Source: an uncultured Phocaeicola sp. (GTDB lineage Bacteria; Bacteroidota; Bacteroidia; Bacteroidales; Bacteroidaceae). From it: 64,000 nucleotides of DNA. Under the pieces are notes generated by a model that did no database searches, had not been told where the DNA came from, and saw only the letters and a list, made by a program, of their open reading frames with translations. This document shows, piece after piece, positions 17,613 to 25,894 of the stretch. The stretch is taken from positions 74,207 to 138,206 of the forward strand of contig CAOYQO010000007.1 in the NCBI GenBank assembly GCA_948566455.1, given 5' to 3'. Every line of letters begins with the position of its first letter. Positions within the stretch are counted from its first letter, which is position 1. The translations under genes were made by a program, and so were the position numbers.

Positions 17613-18818
17613 ATGAGTGATTTCTTTTCAATATTTAATCCCGAATGGTGGATGGATGAGAATAATAATGCTTTGCTAATGACTGATGCTATTCTGTTCT
17701 TGCTATTCGCAATCCCAGTAGTATATTTGTTCATTTATGCACTTGCTTCAATAGGGAAATATAAAAACCCTTATCCTGATGCACAAAAAAAACATAAATT
17801 TTTAGTGCTATTTGTTGTATTGCGTAATGGAAAAGAAGTTATCAATTCCATAAACTATTTTCTCGATACTCAGCTTTATCCTAGAGAAAAGTATGACATT
17901 GCTGTCGCAGCAACTCAGCTACCGGAAGAAGATCTGGTTACCCTACTTCAAATGCCAGTCAACATTGTAGTTCCTGATAAAGAAACATGCACCAAAGTCT
18001 ATTCTATTCAACAAGTAATGGAACGGTACTCTCCTGCAGAATATGATATGGTTGTTATTTTTAATTCCGATAATCGTATCGTTCCTAATGCTTTAAATTT
18101 ATTCAATAATGCATATTATTCAGGATGTGATGCAATTCAGGCTCACCGAATGACAGAAAATCTAACGACAAGTATTGCTATACTTAATGCCACAAGTGAA
18201 GAAATCAATAATAATATTTTCCGCAAAGCGCATACTCGCCTTGGTTTCTCCTCCGCATTGATTGGCTCTGCTATGGCATTCGATTTTGCAATGTTCCATA
18301 AAATAAGCCCTTCATTAAAAGGCAGTGATATTAGTAAAGCAATGGAAACTGCTCTGTTAAAAGAAAATATTTACACTGAATATTTAGAGGAAGTTGTATG
18401 TTATAGCAAAAAAGAAGAAAATTCAGAAGGTTATGAGAAACAACGCATTGGATGGTTACGTTCTCAATATAGCAGTACTTTGTTTGCTATACGTAAGCTA
18501 CCTTTAGCCTTATTAAAAGGAGAATGGGATTATTGCAACAAATTATTCCAGTGGTTATTGCCTTCACGCTTCTTGCTAATAGCTTGTATTATAGCATGTG
18601 CATTTATAATAACTGCATTAGATTGGACACTTAGCTTCAAATGGTATGCCCTATTATTTGTGAACATATTAACTTTCTTAATGGCACTACCTGAAGGAGA
18701 AGTGAACAAACGATTCAGACGTGCTGTATGGGCACTTCCAATTTTAATATTTGCGTCTATATTCAGTCACATCAATCGTCTTTTTCAAGGAAAAAAAAGA
18801 AAAACTGAAACAAAATAA
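17613..18818 (+). CDS. Membrane GT2-like glycosyltransferase with altered catalytic motifs
   Basis: 401 residues with an N-terminal membrane helix (about 24-48) and two C-terminal helices (about 308-355). It is a paralog of the minus-strand gene at 35772-36947: both share the EEINN(N/T)IFR..H..LG and SALIGS(A/G)MAF segments. Here the metal-binding DADN of the paralog is NSDN (about 149) and the QRRRW motif is QRIGW (about 276), so activity may be reduced or lost. It lies 8 bp after the Wzy-like gene. A structural or regulatory role in a heteromeric synthase is one alternative. Confidence 0.8.
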   Translation: MSDFFSIFNPEWWMDENNNALLMTDAILFLLFAIPVVYLFIYALASIGKYKNPYPDAQKKHKFLVLFVVLRNGKEVINSINYFLDTQLYPREKYDIAVAATQLPEEDLVTLLQMPVNIVVPDKETCTKVYSIQQVMERYSPAEYDMVVIFNSDNRIVPNALNLFNNAYYSGCDAIQAHRMTENLTTSIAILNATSEEINNNIFRKAHTRLGFSSALIGSAMAFDFAMFHKISPSLKGSDISKAMETALLKENIYTEYLEEVVCYSKKEENSEGYEKQRIGWLRSQYSSTLFAIRKLPLALLKGEWDYCNKLFQWLLPSRFLLIACIIACAFIITALDWTLSFKWYALLFVNILTFLMALPEGEVNKRFRRAVWALPILIFASIFSHINRLFQGKKRKTETK

Positions 18819-18825
18819 CTAAACC

Positions 18826-19941
18826 ATGAAGATTGCTATTGAAGCCCAACGTATCTTTCGGCGTGACAAACATGGTATGGATTTTGTCATATTGGAAACC
18901 CTAAGGGAATTACAAAAGAGGAAAGACGGTAATGAATATTACGTATTTGTTGCCCCAGGGGAAGATTCTTGCCTTCAAGAATCAGACAATCTCAGTATTA
19001 TTGAGTTGAGTTGTCCTACCTATCCTTTATGGGAACAGATAGCATTGCCACGAGCAGTATATCGAATTGGAGCAGACTTATTGCATTGTACTTCTAACAC
19101 AGCCCCGCTACAGTGTTCAGTGCCATTAGTACTAACATTGCATGACATTATCTATTTAGAGCCACGCCAGCATCGTAGTCCTTCTCTCTATCAAGAAATG
19201 GGATGGCATTATAGACGACTTGTTGTGCCAAGAATATTAAAAAAATGCAAGAAAATAATCACAGTATCCAATTTCGAATGTAATCGTATTCGCAAAGCGT
19301 TACATCTTCCTGACAGTCAAGTTACTGCCGTCTATAATGGGTATAGTACACATTTTAAGAAACAAGAAACGCTCGATAAAGATATTATTCAAAAATATAT
19401 TCCCCAAGAAGGGTTTCTATTCTTTTTGGGAAATACGGATTCCAAAAAAAATGCAGCTCGTACGCTAAAAGCATATGCATCGTATTTAAAAAAATCTAAA
19501 GTAAAACGTCCATTGCTTATTGCTGACTTGAAAGAAGAATATATTGATATACTTCTTAAACAAGAAAGTATAACGGAAATAAAGCCATATCTATATTACC
19601 CAGGATATATTGCCAACCAGGATTTGGTAACTCTGTACAATGCAGCCTTTGCTTTCCTCTATCCATCTTTAAGGGAGAGTTTTGGTATTCCCATGTTAGA
19701 AGCAATGGCTTGTGGTACTCCTATTGTTACAAGTAACACTTCTGCAATGCCCGAAGTAGCAGGTCAAGGCGCTATTTTAATTAACCCGGAAAATCCACAA
19801 GAAATTGCAGATGCTTTGCTAAAATTAGAAAACGATGTAATATTCTATCAGGAACAAGTAGTATATGGATTAGAAAGAGTAAAACAATTCTCTTGGAAAA
19901 ATACAGCTGAAGAATATGTAAAGATTTACAATAAAATTTAG
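18826..19941 (+). CDS. GT4-family glycosyltransferase
   Basis: 371-residue GT-B enzyme of glycosyltransferase group 1. The signature ESFGIPMLEAMACGTPIV (about 284-301) carries the two Glu residues of the EX7E motif that hold the nucleotide-sugar donor, and FFLGNTDSKKN (about 202) begins the C-terminal Rossmann domain. It should add one sugar to the lipid-linked repeat unit on the cytoplasmic face. Donor and acceptor cannot be read from the sequence. It starts 7 bp after the previous gene. Confidence 0.88.
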   Translation: MKIAIEAQRIFRRDKHGMDFVILETLRELQKRKDGNEYYVFVAPGEDSCLQESDNLSIIELSCPTYPLWEQIALPRAVYRIGADLLHCTSNTAPLQCSVPLVLTLHDIIYLEPRQHRSPSLYQEMGWHYRRLVVPRILKKCKKIITVSNFECNRIRKALHLPDSQVTAVYNGYSTHFKKQETLDKDIIQKYIPQEGFLFFLGNTDSKKNAARTLKAYASYLKKSKVKRPLLIADLKEEYIDILLKQESITEIKPYLYYPGYIANQDLVTLYNAAFAFLYPSLRESFGIPMLEAMACGTPIVTSNTSAMPEVAGQGAILINPENPQEIADALLKLENDVIFYQEQVVYGLERVKQFSWKNTAEEYVKIYNKI

Positions 19942-19967
19942 TATTCATAATTATAAATGTAACTGTT

Positions 19968-21179
19968 ATGGCGGATTTCATCATCACCAGTATTCAATCA
20001 TGGGATATTGAAATAGGTAGTACTATTAAGAATACAGCTTTTGAAATTTCAAAGCAACATCGTGTTCTTTATGTTAACCCGCCAATGGATATAGCTACAC
20101 GGGTGCGAATTGCTACCGGAAAAGGCCCGCTGACTACTATTAGCCGTCGACAAATTGAAGTCATTCAAGGCAAATCTCCTATTCGATATATCAAAGAAAA
20201 TCTATGGGTATTGGACAGCCCATTCACAATACATTCTGTTGGACAATTGCCAACGTGGTTATTCAATAGTCTCAATCGGAAAAACGGTAAAAAGATCGGG
20301 AATTGGATTATGTTACAAGCTGAAAACTTAGGCTTCAAAGATTATGTCCATTTAATTGATACCGACCTTTTTCGGAGCCTTCATTTAAAAGAATATATTC
20401 ATCCGAAAATCAGTATCTACTACCGACGCGACTACATCATCGGAGTAGACTACTGGCGCAAATACGGTCCTGCATGCGAACAAGCACTTGTCAGGCAAGC
20501 TGATATCGTCATGACCAACTCCAGCTATTTCACAGAAGAACTGAAACCCCTTAACCCTAACATCTACACCACAAATACAGGAGTCAATCTTTCACTGTAT
20601 GACGGCAATATATTACATGATATACCTGCCGACCTGAAAGACATTCCCTCTCCACGGATAGGATATACCGGAGCTATCATTGAACGCCGGCTCGATGCCG
20701 ATCTATTATATGCTGTTGCACAGAAGCTTCCGCAATATAATTTTGTCTTTGTAGGTCCGGAAGATGACTTCTTTGCGCAACATCCGTTGCATACGCTAAA
20801 GAACACATACTTCACCGGACACAGAGAAGTGGCAGAACTTCCTGCCTATATACAACATTTCGATGTCTGTCTCAATCCGCAAAAAGTAAACCCGATTACC
20901 GAAGGTAATTATCCGTTGAAAATTGATGAGTATCTGGCTATAGGAAAACCGGTGGTAGCCACAAGCACCCATACAATGAGAGAAGTATTTGCAGAATATA
21001 CCCACTTGGCTACAGATGTAGATAGCTATCTATATGCCATACAAAAGGCACTTGGTGAAACGGAAGATGCAGAATTGAAAAATGCACGCATTGCTTTTGC
21101 ACAGACCCACAGTTGGGCCCATAGTGTAGAGAAGATATATAAGGCCATAGACATTTATAAAACAACTTCCAAGAAATAA
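19968..21179 (+). CDS. GT-B glycosyltransferase
   Basis: 403 residues. The N-terminal half begins with ADFIITSIQSWD and VLYVNPPMD; the C-terminal domain has GYTGAIIERRLD (about 223), YNFVFVGPEDDFF and EGNYPLKIDEYLAIGKPVVAT (split here as a long donor-binding motif at about 308-328). The pattern belongs to GT1/GT4-like capsule enzymes. The second half of the gene is less AT-rich than the genes before it. Sugar specificity unknown. It is 5 bp from the acetyltransferase gene. Confidence 0.82.
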   Translation: MADFIITSIQSWDIEIGSTIKNTAFEISKQHRVLYVNPPMDIATRVRIATGKGPLTTISRRQIEVIQGKSPIRYIKENLWVLDSPFTIHSVGQLPTWLFNSLNRKNGKKIGNWIMLQAENLGFKDYVHLIDTDLFRSLHLKEYIHPKISIYYRRDYIIGVDYWRKYGPACEQALVRQADIVMTNSSYFTEELKPLNPNIYTTNTGVNLSLYDGNILHDIPADLKDIPSPRIGYTGAIIERRLDADLLYAVAQKLPQYNFVFVGPEDDFFAQHPLHTLKNTYFTGHREVAELPAYIQHFDVCLNPQKVNPITEGNYPLKIDEYLAIGKPVVATSTHTMREVFAEYTHLATDVDSYLYAIQKALGETEDAELKNARIAFAQTHSWAHSVEKIYKAIDIYKTTSKK

Positions 21180-21184
21180 ATACA

Positions 21185-21805
21185 ATGGATCTGACGAAAA
21201 TAAAGAATAAGATAAAGCACTCCCCTACCTGGAAGCGTCGCATACACCACCTGATGTTTTGCAATGCCCGTCCACGCTTGTGGGTCAAGTGGTTTCTCAA
21301 TCCTTTAGTATTTCATCATGGCAAGAAAGCTGTCATTCGTCGCCAGACCGTAATGAATGTCTCCCCTATCAATCAATTCCGGTTAGGCACACATAGCACT
21401 ATTGAAGAATACACCATAGTAGATAATGGCGTAGGAGATGTCCTCATAGGCGATTATACACGCATTGGACTACGCTCTACCATTATCGGCCCCGTGCAAA
21501 TAGGAAATCATGTGATACTGGCGCAGAACATCACAATATCCGGATTAAACCACCACTACGAAAACCCGCAGCTCCCCATACACCAGCAGGGAGTGGCTAC
21601 TGCCGCAATACGAATAGAGGATAATTCGTGGATAGGAGCCAATTCGGTAATAACAGCAGGAGTACAGATAGGTAAACATGTTGTGGTGGGTGCCGGCAGT
21701 GTAGTCACCAAGAATATTCCTGACTACAGCATAGCGGTAGGAAATCCTGCCAAAGTGATAAAAAAGTATGATTTCAGTTTAAAGAAATGGATTTCCACAA
21801 AATAA
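21185..21805 (+). CDS. Hexapeptide-repeat O-acyltransferase
   Basis: 206 residues with a left-handed beta-helix of hexapeptide repeats: VLIGDYTRIG, TIIGPVQIGNHVIL, SWIGANSVITAGVQIGKHVVVGAGSVV and the closing AVGNPAKVI. The likely catalytic His pair is in SGLNHHYEN (about 119-122). It resembles WbbJ/maltose-acetyltransferase-like enzymes that acetylate capsule or O-antigen sugars from acetyl-CoA. Last gene of the first plus-strand arm. Confidence 0.88.
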   Translation: MDLTKIKNKIKHSPTWKRRIHHLMFCNARPRLWVKWFLNPLVFHHGKKAVIRRQTVMNVSPINQFRLGTHSTIEEYTIVDNGVGDVLIGDYTRIGLRSTIIGPVQIGNHVILAQNITISGLNHHYENPQLPIHQQGVATAAIRIEDNSWIGANSVITAGVQIGKHVVVGAGSVVTKNIPDYSIAVGNPAKVIKKYDFSLKKWISTK

Positions 21806-21808
21806 CAC

Positions 21809-21816
21809 TACCTTTG
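21809..21816 (+). promoter_or_regulatory. Promoter -7 box of the broken small gene
   Basis: TACCTTTG followed by CG matches the Bacteroides -7 consensus and is 23 bp upstream of the ATG at 21839. Its presence supports the view that a real gene starts there. Confidence 0.6.
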
Positions 21817-21838
21817 CGCCTTTTTATATAGTTTTATC

Positions 21839-22080
21839 ATGAACAAAAATGTACTTTAACTCTCTGCATAGACGGCAGAGAAGAACTTCGCATTGAATGC
21901 GAAGCAAAACACAAGAAGAATCCGTTACTGGACCAGTTGGAAATTATCTCAGAAGTTATTCCTTATCTGTTGGCAGACAAAGACAAGAAGCACCTCTCCG
22001 ACAGTGAAAAACGAATGTTAGGACACATTCGCAGAAGCACAAGAGAAATTGGTGGACACCAAACGAGTAATAACCAGTAA
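21839..22080 (+). pseudogene. Small gene with a one-base shift in an A-tract
   Basis: ATG at 21839 reads MNKNVL then stops. If the AAAAA run at 21845-21849 had one more A, the frame would read MNKKCTLTLCIDGREELR and continue without a stop to TAA at 22078-22080, giving about 80 residues of ordinary composition (many Lys, Glu, Leu). No alternative start exists in the long frame, which has TAG just upstream and no ATG until near its end. It is therefore a decayed gene, a phase-variable gene, or an assembly error in a homopolymer. The product is not recognised. Confidence 0.7.
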
Positions 22081-22409
22081 AGTTGTGTAACACAAAAGAT
22101 TATGCTACACAACCACATAAACCTACCGGTAAGAAGAGCTCCTCCATTTATTTTATTTGAAAAAAAATGCGCAAAAACAGTTCTGTAGGGATTACACTCC
22201 ATAATGAATTTAAAAAAGCCCCGACAATTACAACAGAGCCTGTTAGTACTTCATTAACCCTACATTTGTACGTTTTTATACATCAATAATAATATGTAAT
22301 TTCGCACCATATTTAAGAACGATACAACTGCCGAACAGCTTTCCCCCCACACTATGAAGCCCTTCTATCCTTCCTGAATAAAAACTAAAAATTAACCAAC
22401 TCATTAAAC
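22081..22409 (+). other. 329-bp gap before the DUF4373 gene
   Basis: An inverted repeat GTTGTGTA (22082-22089) / TACACAAC (22106-22113) follows the broken gene. The rest is AT-rich. A TTTG at 22265-22268 and a TAATTTCG near 22297 are promoter-like, but the spacing of 28 bp is too long. No att-like direct repeat matching the far side of the module was noticed. Confidence 0.5.
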
Positions 22410-23432
22410 ATGAAAAAATTTGCATGGTTTAAACACCCCAATGACCTGTCGAACGACAAAAGGTTATCCGCACTCATTGACCATGAAGGAGGAAGAGGAT
22501 ACGGAACGTATTTGTACATCATCGAAACCCTTCACATCCAACCGGATGGAAAACTCTCTTTCCAGCAACTGAATACCATGAATAGAAAAGGATTCGGAAA
22601 AGCGTACATGAGGAAAATCATCCAAAATTACAAGCTCTTCATCATAAAAGGAGAAGAGTTCGAGTCAACCATCAGCTATAACTCACCTGCAAAAGACAGT
22701 ATGGAAACTGCACCGAATCTGCCGGACAACTCACAAGAAACTGATGAAGAACTACCAGAGAACAAGGAAACTCTTGATAAAAACAAAGAGATGGAAAACG
22801 ATGATAACTCGCAGAATTCCAACAACAAAGAAGGAAAACCCGGCTTCACGCGCGTAAGAGGAGATAAGAGTAGAGAAGAGCAGAGAAGAGAAGATGAGAA
22901 TAGAAACAACGACTTCGTCGTTGAAAAGAACGGCGACGACGACGGAGAATTACAAGCTGCGCAAAATGCCATGCCGCCTTTCCGTCCCTGGCGGGAACTG
23001 ATAGACAGCCTTGCACAAGACAGCGAATGGAAGGACAGAGTCTGCATGACAAGCGGCTTCAGTTCCCTGTTGAGTAGACGATTCAAAGAGGCACTGGAAA
23101 TATTCAAGGACCATGTGCTGCTTCACGGAAAGGAGAAAAGCATAGACAGTCCGGAGGAAGCCCGCAATTATTTCAACAACTATACCAAAGAGCAACGCAC
23201 CTCGCAAGCCCTGCATGCAGCATTGCTTGCCCTCGACGCCAATCAGCCACCCGCCACCCCACCCGACCCCCACCGCTACGAGCAGCTCGTCAACGGCCGG
23301 CGCACCTATCTGGGCTGCCCCATCCCCGATGATGCCCCACCCCGACCGGACGCGACCGCTTTCTGGAACGAGGCAACGCATTCGTGGAGCTCACAAAACA
23401 CCGCACCCAAGCCCCCAAAACGCCACACCTGA
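22410..23432 (+). CDS. DUF4373 (Lin1244/Lin1753 N-terminal-like) protein
   Basis: 340 residues. Residues 1-95 match the DUF4373 type of replication-initiation-like domain (FAWFKHPNDLSNDKRLSAL, GRGYGTYLYIIETL). A highly charged linker follows (about 105-185, rich in Glu, Asn, Lys, Arg; the DNA is a low-complexity GAGAAG tract), then a C-terminal segment with helices (WRELIDSLAQDSEWKD, EEARNYFNNYTKEQR). Such proteins sit beside primases in phages and mobile elements and may help load the helicase (inference). The last codons, RHT and stop, are formed by the first unit of the TGCCACA cluster. Confidence 0.75.
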   Translation: MKKFAWFKHPNDLSNDKRLSALIDHEGGRGYGTYLYIIETLHIQPDGKLSFQQLNTMNRKGFGKAYMRKIIQNYKLFIIKGEEFESTISYNSPAKDSMETAPNLPDNSQETDEELPENKETLDKNKEMENDDNSQNSNNKEGKPGFTRVRGDKSREEQRREDENRNNDFVVEKNGDDDGELQAAQNAMPPFRPWRELIDSLAQDSEWKDRVCMTSGFSSLLSRRFKEALEIFKDHVLLHGKEKSIDSPEEARNYFNNYTKEQRTSQALHAALLALDANQPPATPPDPHRYEQLVNGRRTYLGCPIPDDAPPRPDATAFWNEATHSWSSQNTAPKPPKRHT

Positions 23433-23562
23433 GCGGAGTAAACGCCACACCCGAACGCCTCCAATGCCACACTTCAGCAAGACCGATGCCACACTTCGTG
23501 GTCGTCCAAGTGTGGCACCGGCACCCGCGAAATGTGGCATCGCGGGCGTTGAAGTGCGGCAT
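23419..23562 (+). repeat. TGCCACA repeat cluster 2
   Basis: Seven copies: ACGCCACACCT (23420), ACGCCACACCC (23442), ATGCCACACTT (23464) and ATGCCACACTT (23487) forward, then AAGTGTGGCAC (23508), AATGTGGCAT (23531) and AAGTGCGGCAT (23552) inverted. The stop codon of the DUF4373 gene lies in the first unit. Spacing is about 21-23 bp throughout. Confidence 0.85.
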
Positions 23563-23609
23563 CAGCAAACGATTTTTAAAAGTATAAACTTAAAACAATC
23601 CAACGAACA

Positions 23610-25424
23610 ATGAGAAATTTTCATCAGTACGGAATCGACACCAAAGGCCGCAACAGCGGCAAAATCAAAACCATCTGCCCCCAGTGTAACGACACCCGCG
23701 GACACAAAGGAGACAAATCGTTCTCCGTCAACCTGAGCGAAGGAACATGCTACTGCCATCACTGTGGCTACAAACTCTACGTGCCCGACGATGCCGAAGA
23801 ACGCCAACGCCAACAACGCCGGGAACAACGCCGGAAAGCCAGCCAACTGCCCTCACACTTCCGCCGCCCCACCTTCGACCCTGCAAAAGCAAAGTTGAGT
23901 GAGAAACTGGAAAAATACTGGACGCAAAAACGCTGTCTCGCCCAAAACCTGCTCGCCGAACTGCACATCACTGAAGAATGCATCAAACTACCGGGTAGCA
24001 ACGAGATAGAGAATTGCCTCTGCTTCAATTACTTCGAGAATGGTGTACTCATCAACACCAAGTACCGCAGCGCACTGAAACACTTCAGAATGGTGACCGG
24101 CGCCGAACTCATCCCATACAATATCGACGCCATTGCCGACACTCCGGAGTGCATCATCACCGAAGGCGAATTCGATGCCTGCGCCTTCATGACTGCCGGG
24201 CGGAAAGACGTCATCTCCGTGCCCGCCGGTGCGCAGAGCAACCTCACATGGATGGACAGGTTCGTGGAGTCGCACTTCGAACCCAAGAAAGTGATTTACA
24301 TCGCTGCCGACGAGGACGGAGCCGGACAAGCGCTGCGCCATGAACTCGTCCGCCGCCTGGGAGCGGAGCGTTGCCGCCTGGTACACTTCGGCCCCGGATG
24401 CAAGGACGCCAATGAACATTTGATTCTTTACGGCGCTCAAAGTCTTCTCATCACTCTGGCGCAAGCCGAAGAGATCCCGCTGGAAGGCGTATTCACCGCC
24501 GAGGACTACCGGGAAGACCTGCGTGCGCTCTTCGAAAACGGGCTGTGCCGTGGTGCCGATACGGGTTGGGAAAACTTTGATGCGAACTGCACTTTTGAGA
24601 CCGGGCGGAACGTTGTGGTGTCGGGAATGGCTGGACACGGGAAATCCGAATTCGTCGACGAACTTGTCCTGCGCCTCTGCCTGCGCCATGAGTGGAAGAT
24701 AGCCTACTTCAGCCCCGAAAACTTGCCGGTCAATTACCATCATGCCAAGCTGATTGAAAAGTTGACCGGACTGCAATTCGGCCCCGGCCCGGGCATGACG
24801 GAAGAGCTGTACAACCACGCTGTGAACTGGCTGACAGCCAACGTGACGCACATCTTGCCGGGCACCGAGGCCTGTACCATCGACCATATCCTAGAGAAAG
24901 CCCGCCAACTGGTATACCGTCGCGGAGTCCGCATCCTCGTCATCGACCCGCTGAACCGCCTGGACCAGCAATTGGAACCGGGGCAGACGGAACTGATGTA
25001 CATCACCTCGCTGCTGGGCAAGCTGGGACGCTTCGCCGCGCAACATAAATGCCTGGTCATCCTCGTGGCACACCCGCGCAAGATGAACCGCAACACCGCC
25101 ACCGGAGAACTGCGCCGGGTGGAGATGAACGACATCAACGGTTCGGCCAACTTCGGCAATATGTCCGACTACTGTCTCTGCGTGAACCGCGACGATGCCA
25201 AACAACTTGTCACCGTCTACATAGACAAAGTCCGTTTCAAGCACTTGGGTAGCGGCTATACCCATGCCAAGTTTGTCTACAACCGCATCAACGGGCGTTA
25301 CTGGCCTTGCGAGGAAGACATCGTGCACGGACCGGACGGTGACAAACCGGGACCGGTAAACACTAAATTCGATAATGAAAATTGGTTAAAAAACAATTCC
25401 GATCAATGTTGTTTATTCGATTAA
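23610..25424 (+). CDS. Primase-helicase, T7 gp4/Twinkle type
   Basis: 604 residues in the order zinc-ribbon, TOPRIM, RecA-like helicase. Zinc ligands are CPQC (23-26) and CHHC (49-52). The TOPRIM has IITEGEFDA (about 183) and AADEDGAG (about 231). The helicase has Walker A GMAGHGKS (about 338), Walker B ILVIDPLNR (about 443), a conserved LVAHPRKM segment (about 482) and the later NGSANFGNMSD. It should unwind DNA and prime lagging strands at a fork. GC-rich codon use (many GCC, CGC, CTG) contrasts with the AT-rich polysaccharide genes on both sides. No polymerase, integrase or capsid gene is nearby. Confidence 0.9.
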   Translation: MRNFHQYGIDTKGRNSGKIKTICPQCNDTRGHKGDKSFSVNLSEGTCYCHHCGYKLYVPDDAEERQRQQRREQRRKASQLPSHFRRPTFDPAKAKLSEKLEKYWTQKRCLAQNLLAELHITEECIKLPGSNEIENCLCFNYFENGVLINTKYRSALKHFRMVTGAELIPYNIDAIADTPECIITEGEFDACAFMTAGRKDVISVPAGAQSNLTWMDRFVESHFEPKKVIYIAADEDGAGQALRHELVRRLGAERCRLVHFGPGCKDANEHLILYGAQSLLITLAQAEEIPLEGVFTAEDYREDLRALFENGLCRGADTGWENFDANCTFETGRNVVVSGMAGHGKSEFVDELVLRLCLRHEWKIAYFSPENLPVNYHHAKLIEKLTGLQFGPGPGMTEELYNHAVNWLTANVTHILPGTEACTIDHILEKARQLVYRRGVRILVIDPLNRLDQQLEPGQTELMYITSLLGKLGRFAAQHKCLVILVAHPRKMNRNTATGELRRVEMNDINGSANFGNMSDYCLCVNRDDAKQLVTVYIDKVRFKHLGSGYTHAKFVYNRINGRYWPCEEDIVHGPDGDKPGPVNTKFDNENWLKNNSDQCCLFD

Positions 25425-25439
25425 TAATCAGTATATTTG
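25408..25439 (+). promoter_or_regulatory. Promoter of the DUF4248 gene
   Basis: GTTG (25408-25411), 20 bp, then TATATTTG (25432-25439) match the Bacteroides promoter layout, 40 bp ahead of the DUF4248 start. The -33 half overlaps the end of the primase-helicase gene. Confidence 0.6.
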
Positions 25440-25478
25440 TATATATTTTAAAGCAGTAAACAACCTAAACTTTAACGC

Positions 25479-25724
25479 ATGAAAAAAGAAGATGATTCAA
25501 ACCTTGACGCCCACTTCCCGATACGTACTTACGGGAAAGGCGAACTGGCAATGTGCTACATTCGCGGGGTGTGCCAGCATACCGCCGTCAAGCAATTCAA
25601 CGAGTGGATACGCACGGCTCCGGGACTGGAAGAACGTTTGCTGGCCACGGGTATGAAGCGCGGTAGCAGACACTATACGCCTGCACAGGTACAACTCATC
25701 GTCAATGTTTTCGGGGAACCTTAA
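25479..25724 (+). CDS. DUF4248 protein
   Basis: 81 residues with the DUF4248 pattern: FPIRTYGKGELAMCY near 14, TAVKQFNEWI near 37, RHYTPAQVQLIV near 67. The family is common in Bacteroides next to HU-like DNA-binding proteins and amidases; its function is not known. A winged-helix-like helical arrangement and the position before HU would fit a DNA-binding regulator, but this is inference. It has its own promoter, and its last codons lie inside the terminator hairpin that follows. Confidence 0.85.
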   Translation: MKKEDDSNLDAHFPIRTYGKGELAMCYIRGVCQHTAVKQFNEWIRTAPGLEERLLATGMKRGSRHYTPAQVQLIVNVFGEP

Positions 25725-25740
25725 GGTTCCCCGTTTTTTT
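25713..25740 (+). terminator. Terminator overlapping the DUF4248 stop codon
   Basis: GGGGAACCTT and AAGGTTCCCC form a perfect 20-bp palindrome (25713-25732), followed by GTTTTTTT. The TAA stop (25722-25724) lies in its centre. Confidence 0.9.
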
Positions 25741-25760
25741 GCACTTCAAAATCGACTCTA

Positions 25761-25820
25761 TCGTCCCTTATTCTCCCATAACGTCCTGTAACGTCCTGTA
25801 GCCTCCCTTAACGTCCCTCC
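25761..25820 (+). promoter_or_regulatory. Six 10-bp direct repeats upstream of the HU gene
   Basis: Consecutive decamers at 25761, 25771, 25781, 25791, 25801 and 25811 read tcgtccctta, ttctcccata, acgtcctgta (twice), gcctccctta and acgtccctcc; consensus ACGTCCCTTA. The 10-bp period places every unit on the same DNA face, directly upstream of the promoter box at 25838. It looks like an operator array. Confidence 0.75.
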
Positions 25821-25837
25821 TCCCTTGCCTCATGCTG

Positions 25838-25845
25838 TACCTTTG
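25838..25845 (+). promoter_or_regulatory. Promoter -7 box of the HU gene
   Basis: TACCTTTG exactly matches the -7 consensus, 50 bp before the start of the HU-like gene and 18 bp after the decamer array, which occupies the -33 region. Confidence 0.7.
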
Positions 25846-25894
25846 TTGCATCAACGTTGAAAAATTGATTATTAACTATTAAACATTACTCAAC

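Noticed and set aside
23215..23613. 132-codon frame over TGCCACA cluster 2
   Set aside because: It overlaps the end of the DUF4373 gene and reads through the repeats, giving His/Thr/Pro repeats without a protein-like pattern.
23988..24887. 299-codon open frame opposite the primase-helicase gene
   Set aside because: The coding strand carries all zinc, TOPRIM and Walker motifs. The opposite frame is open because of GC-rich codon use.
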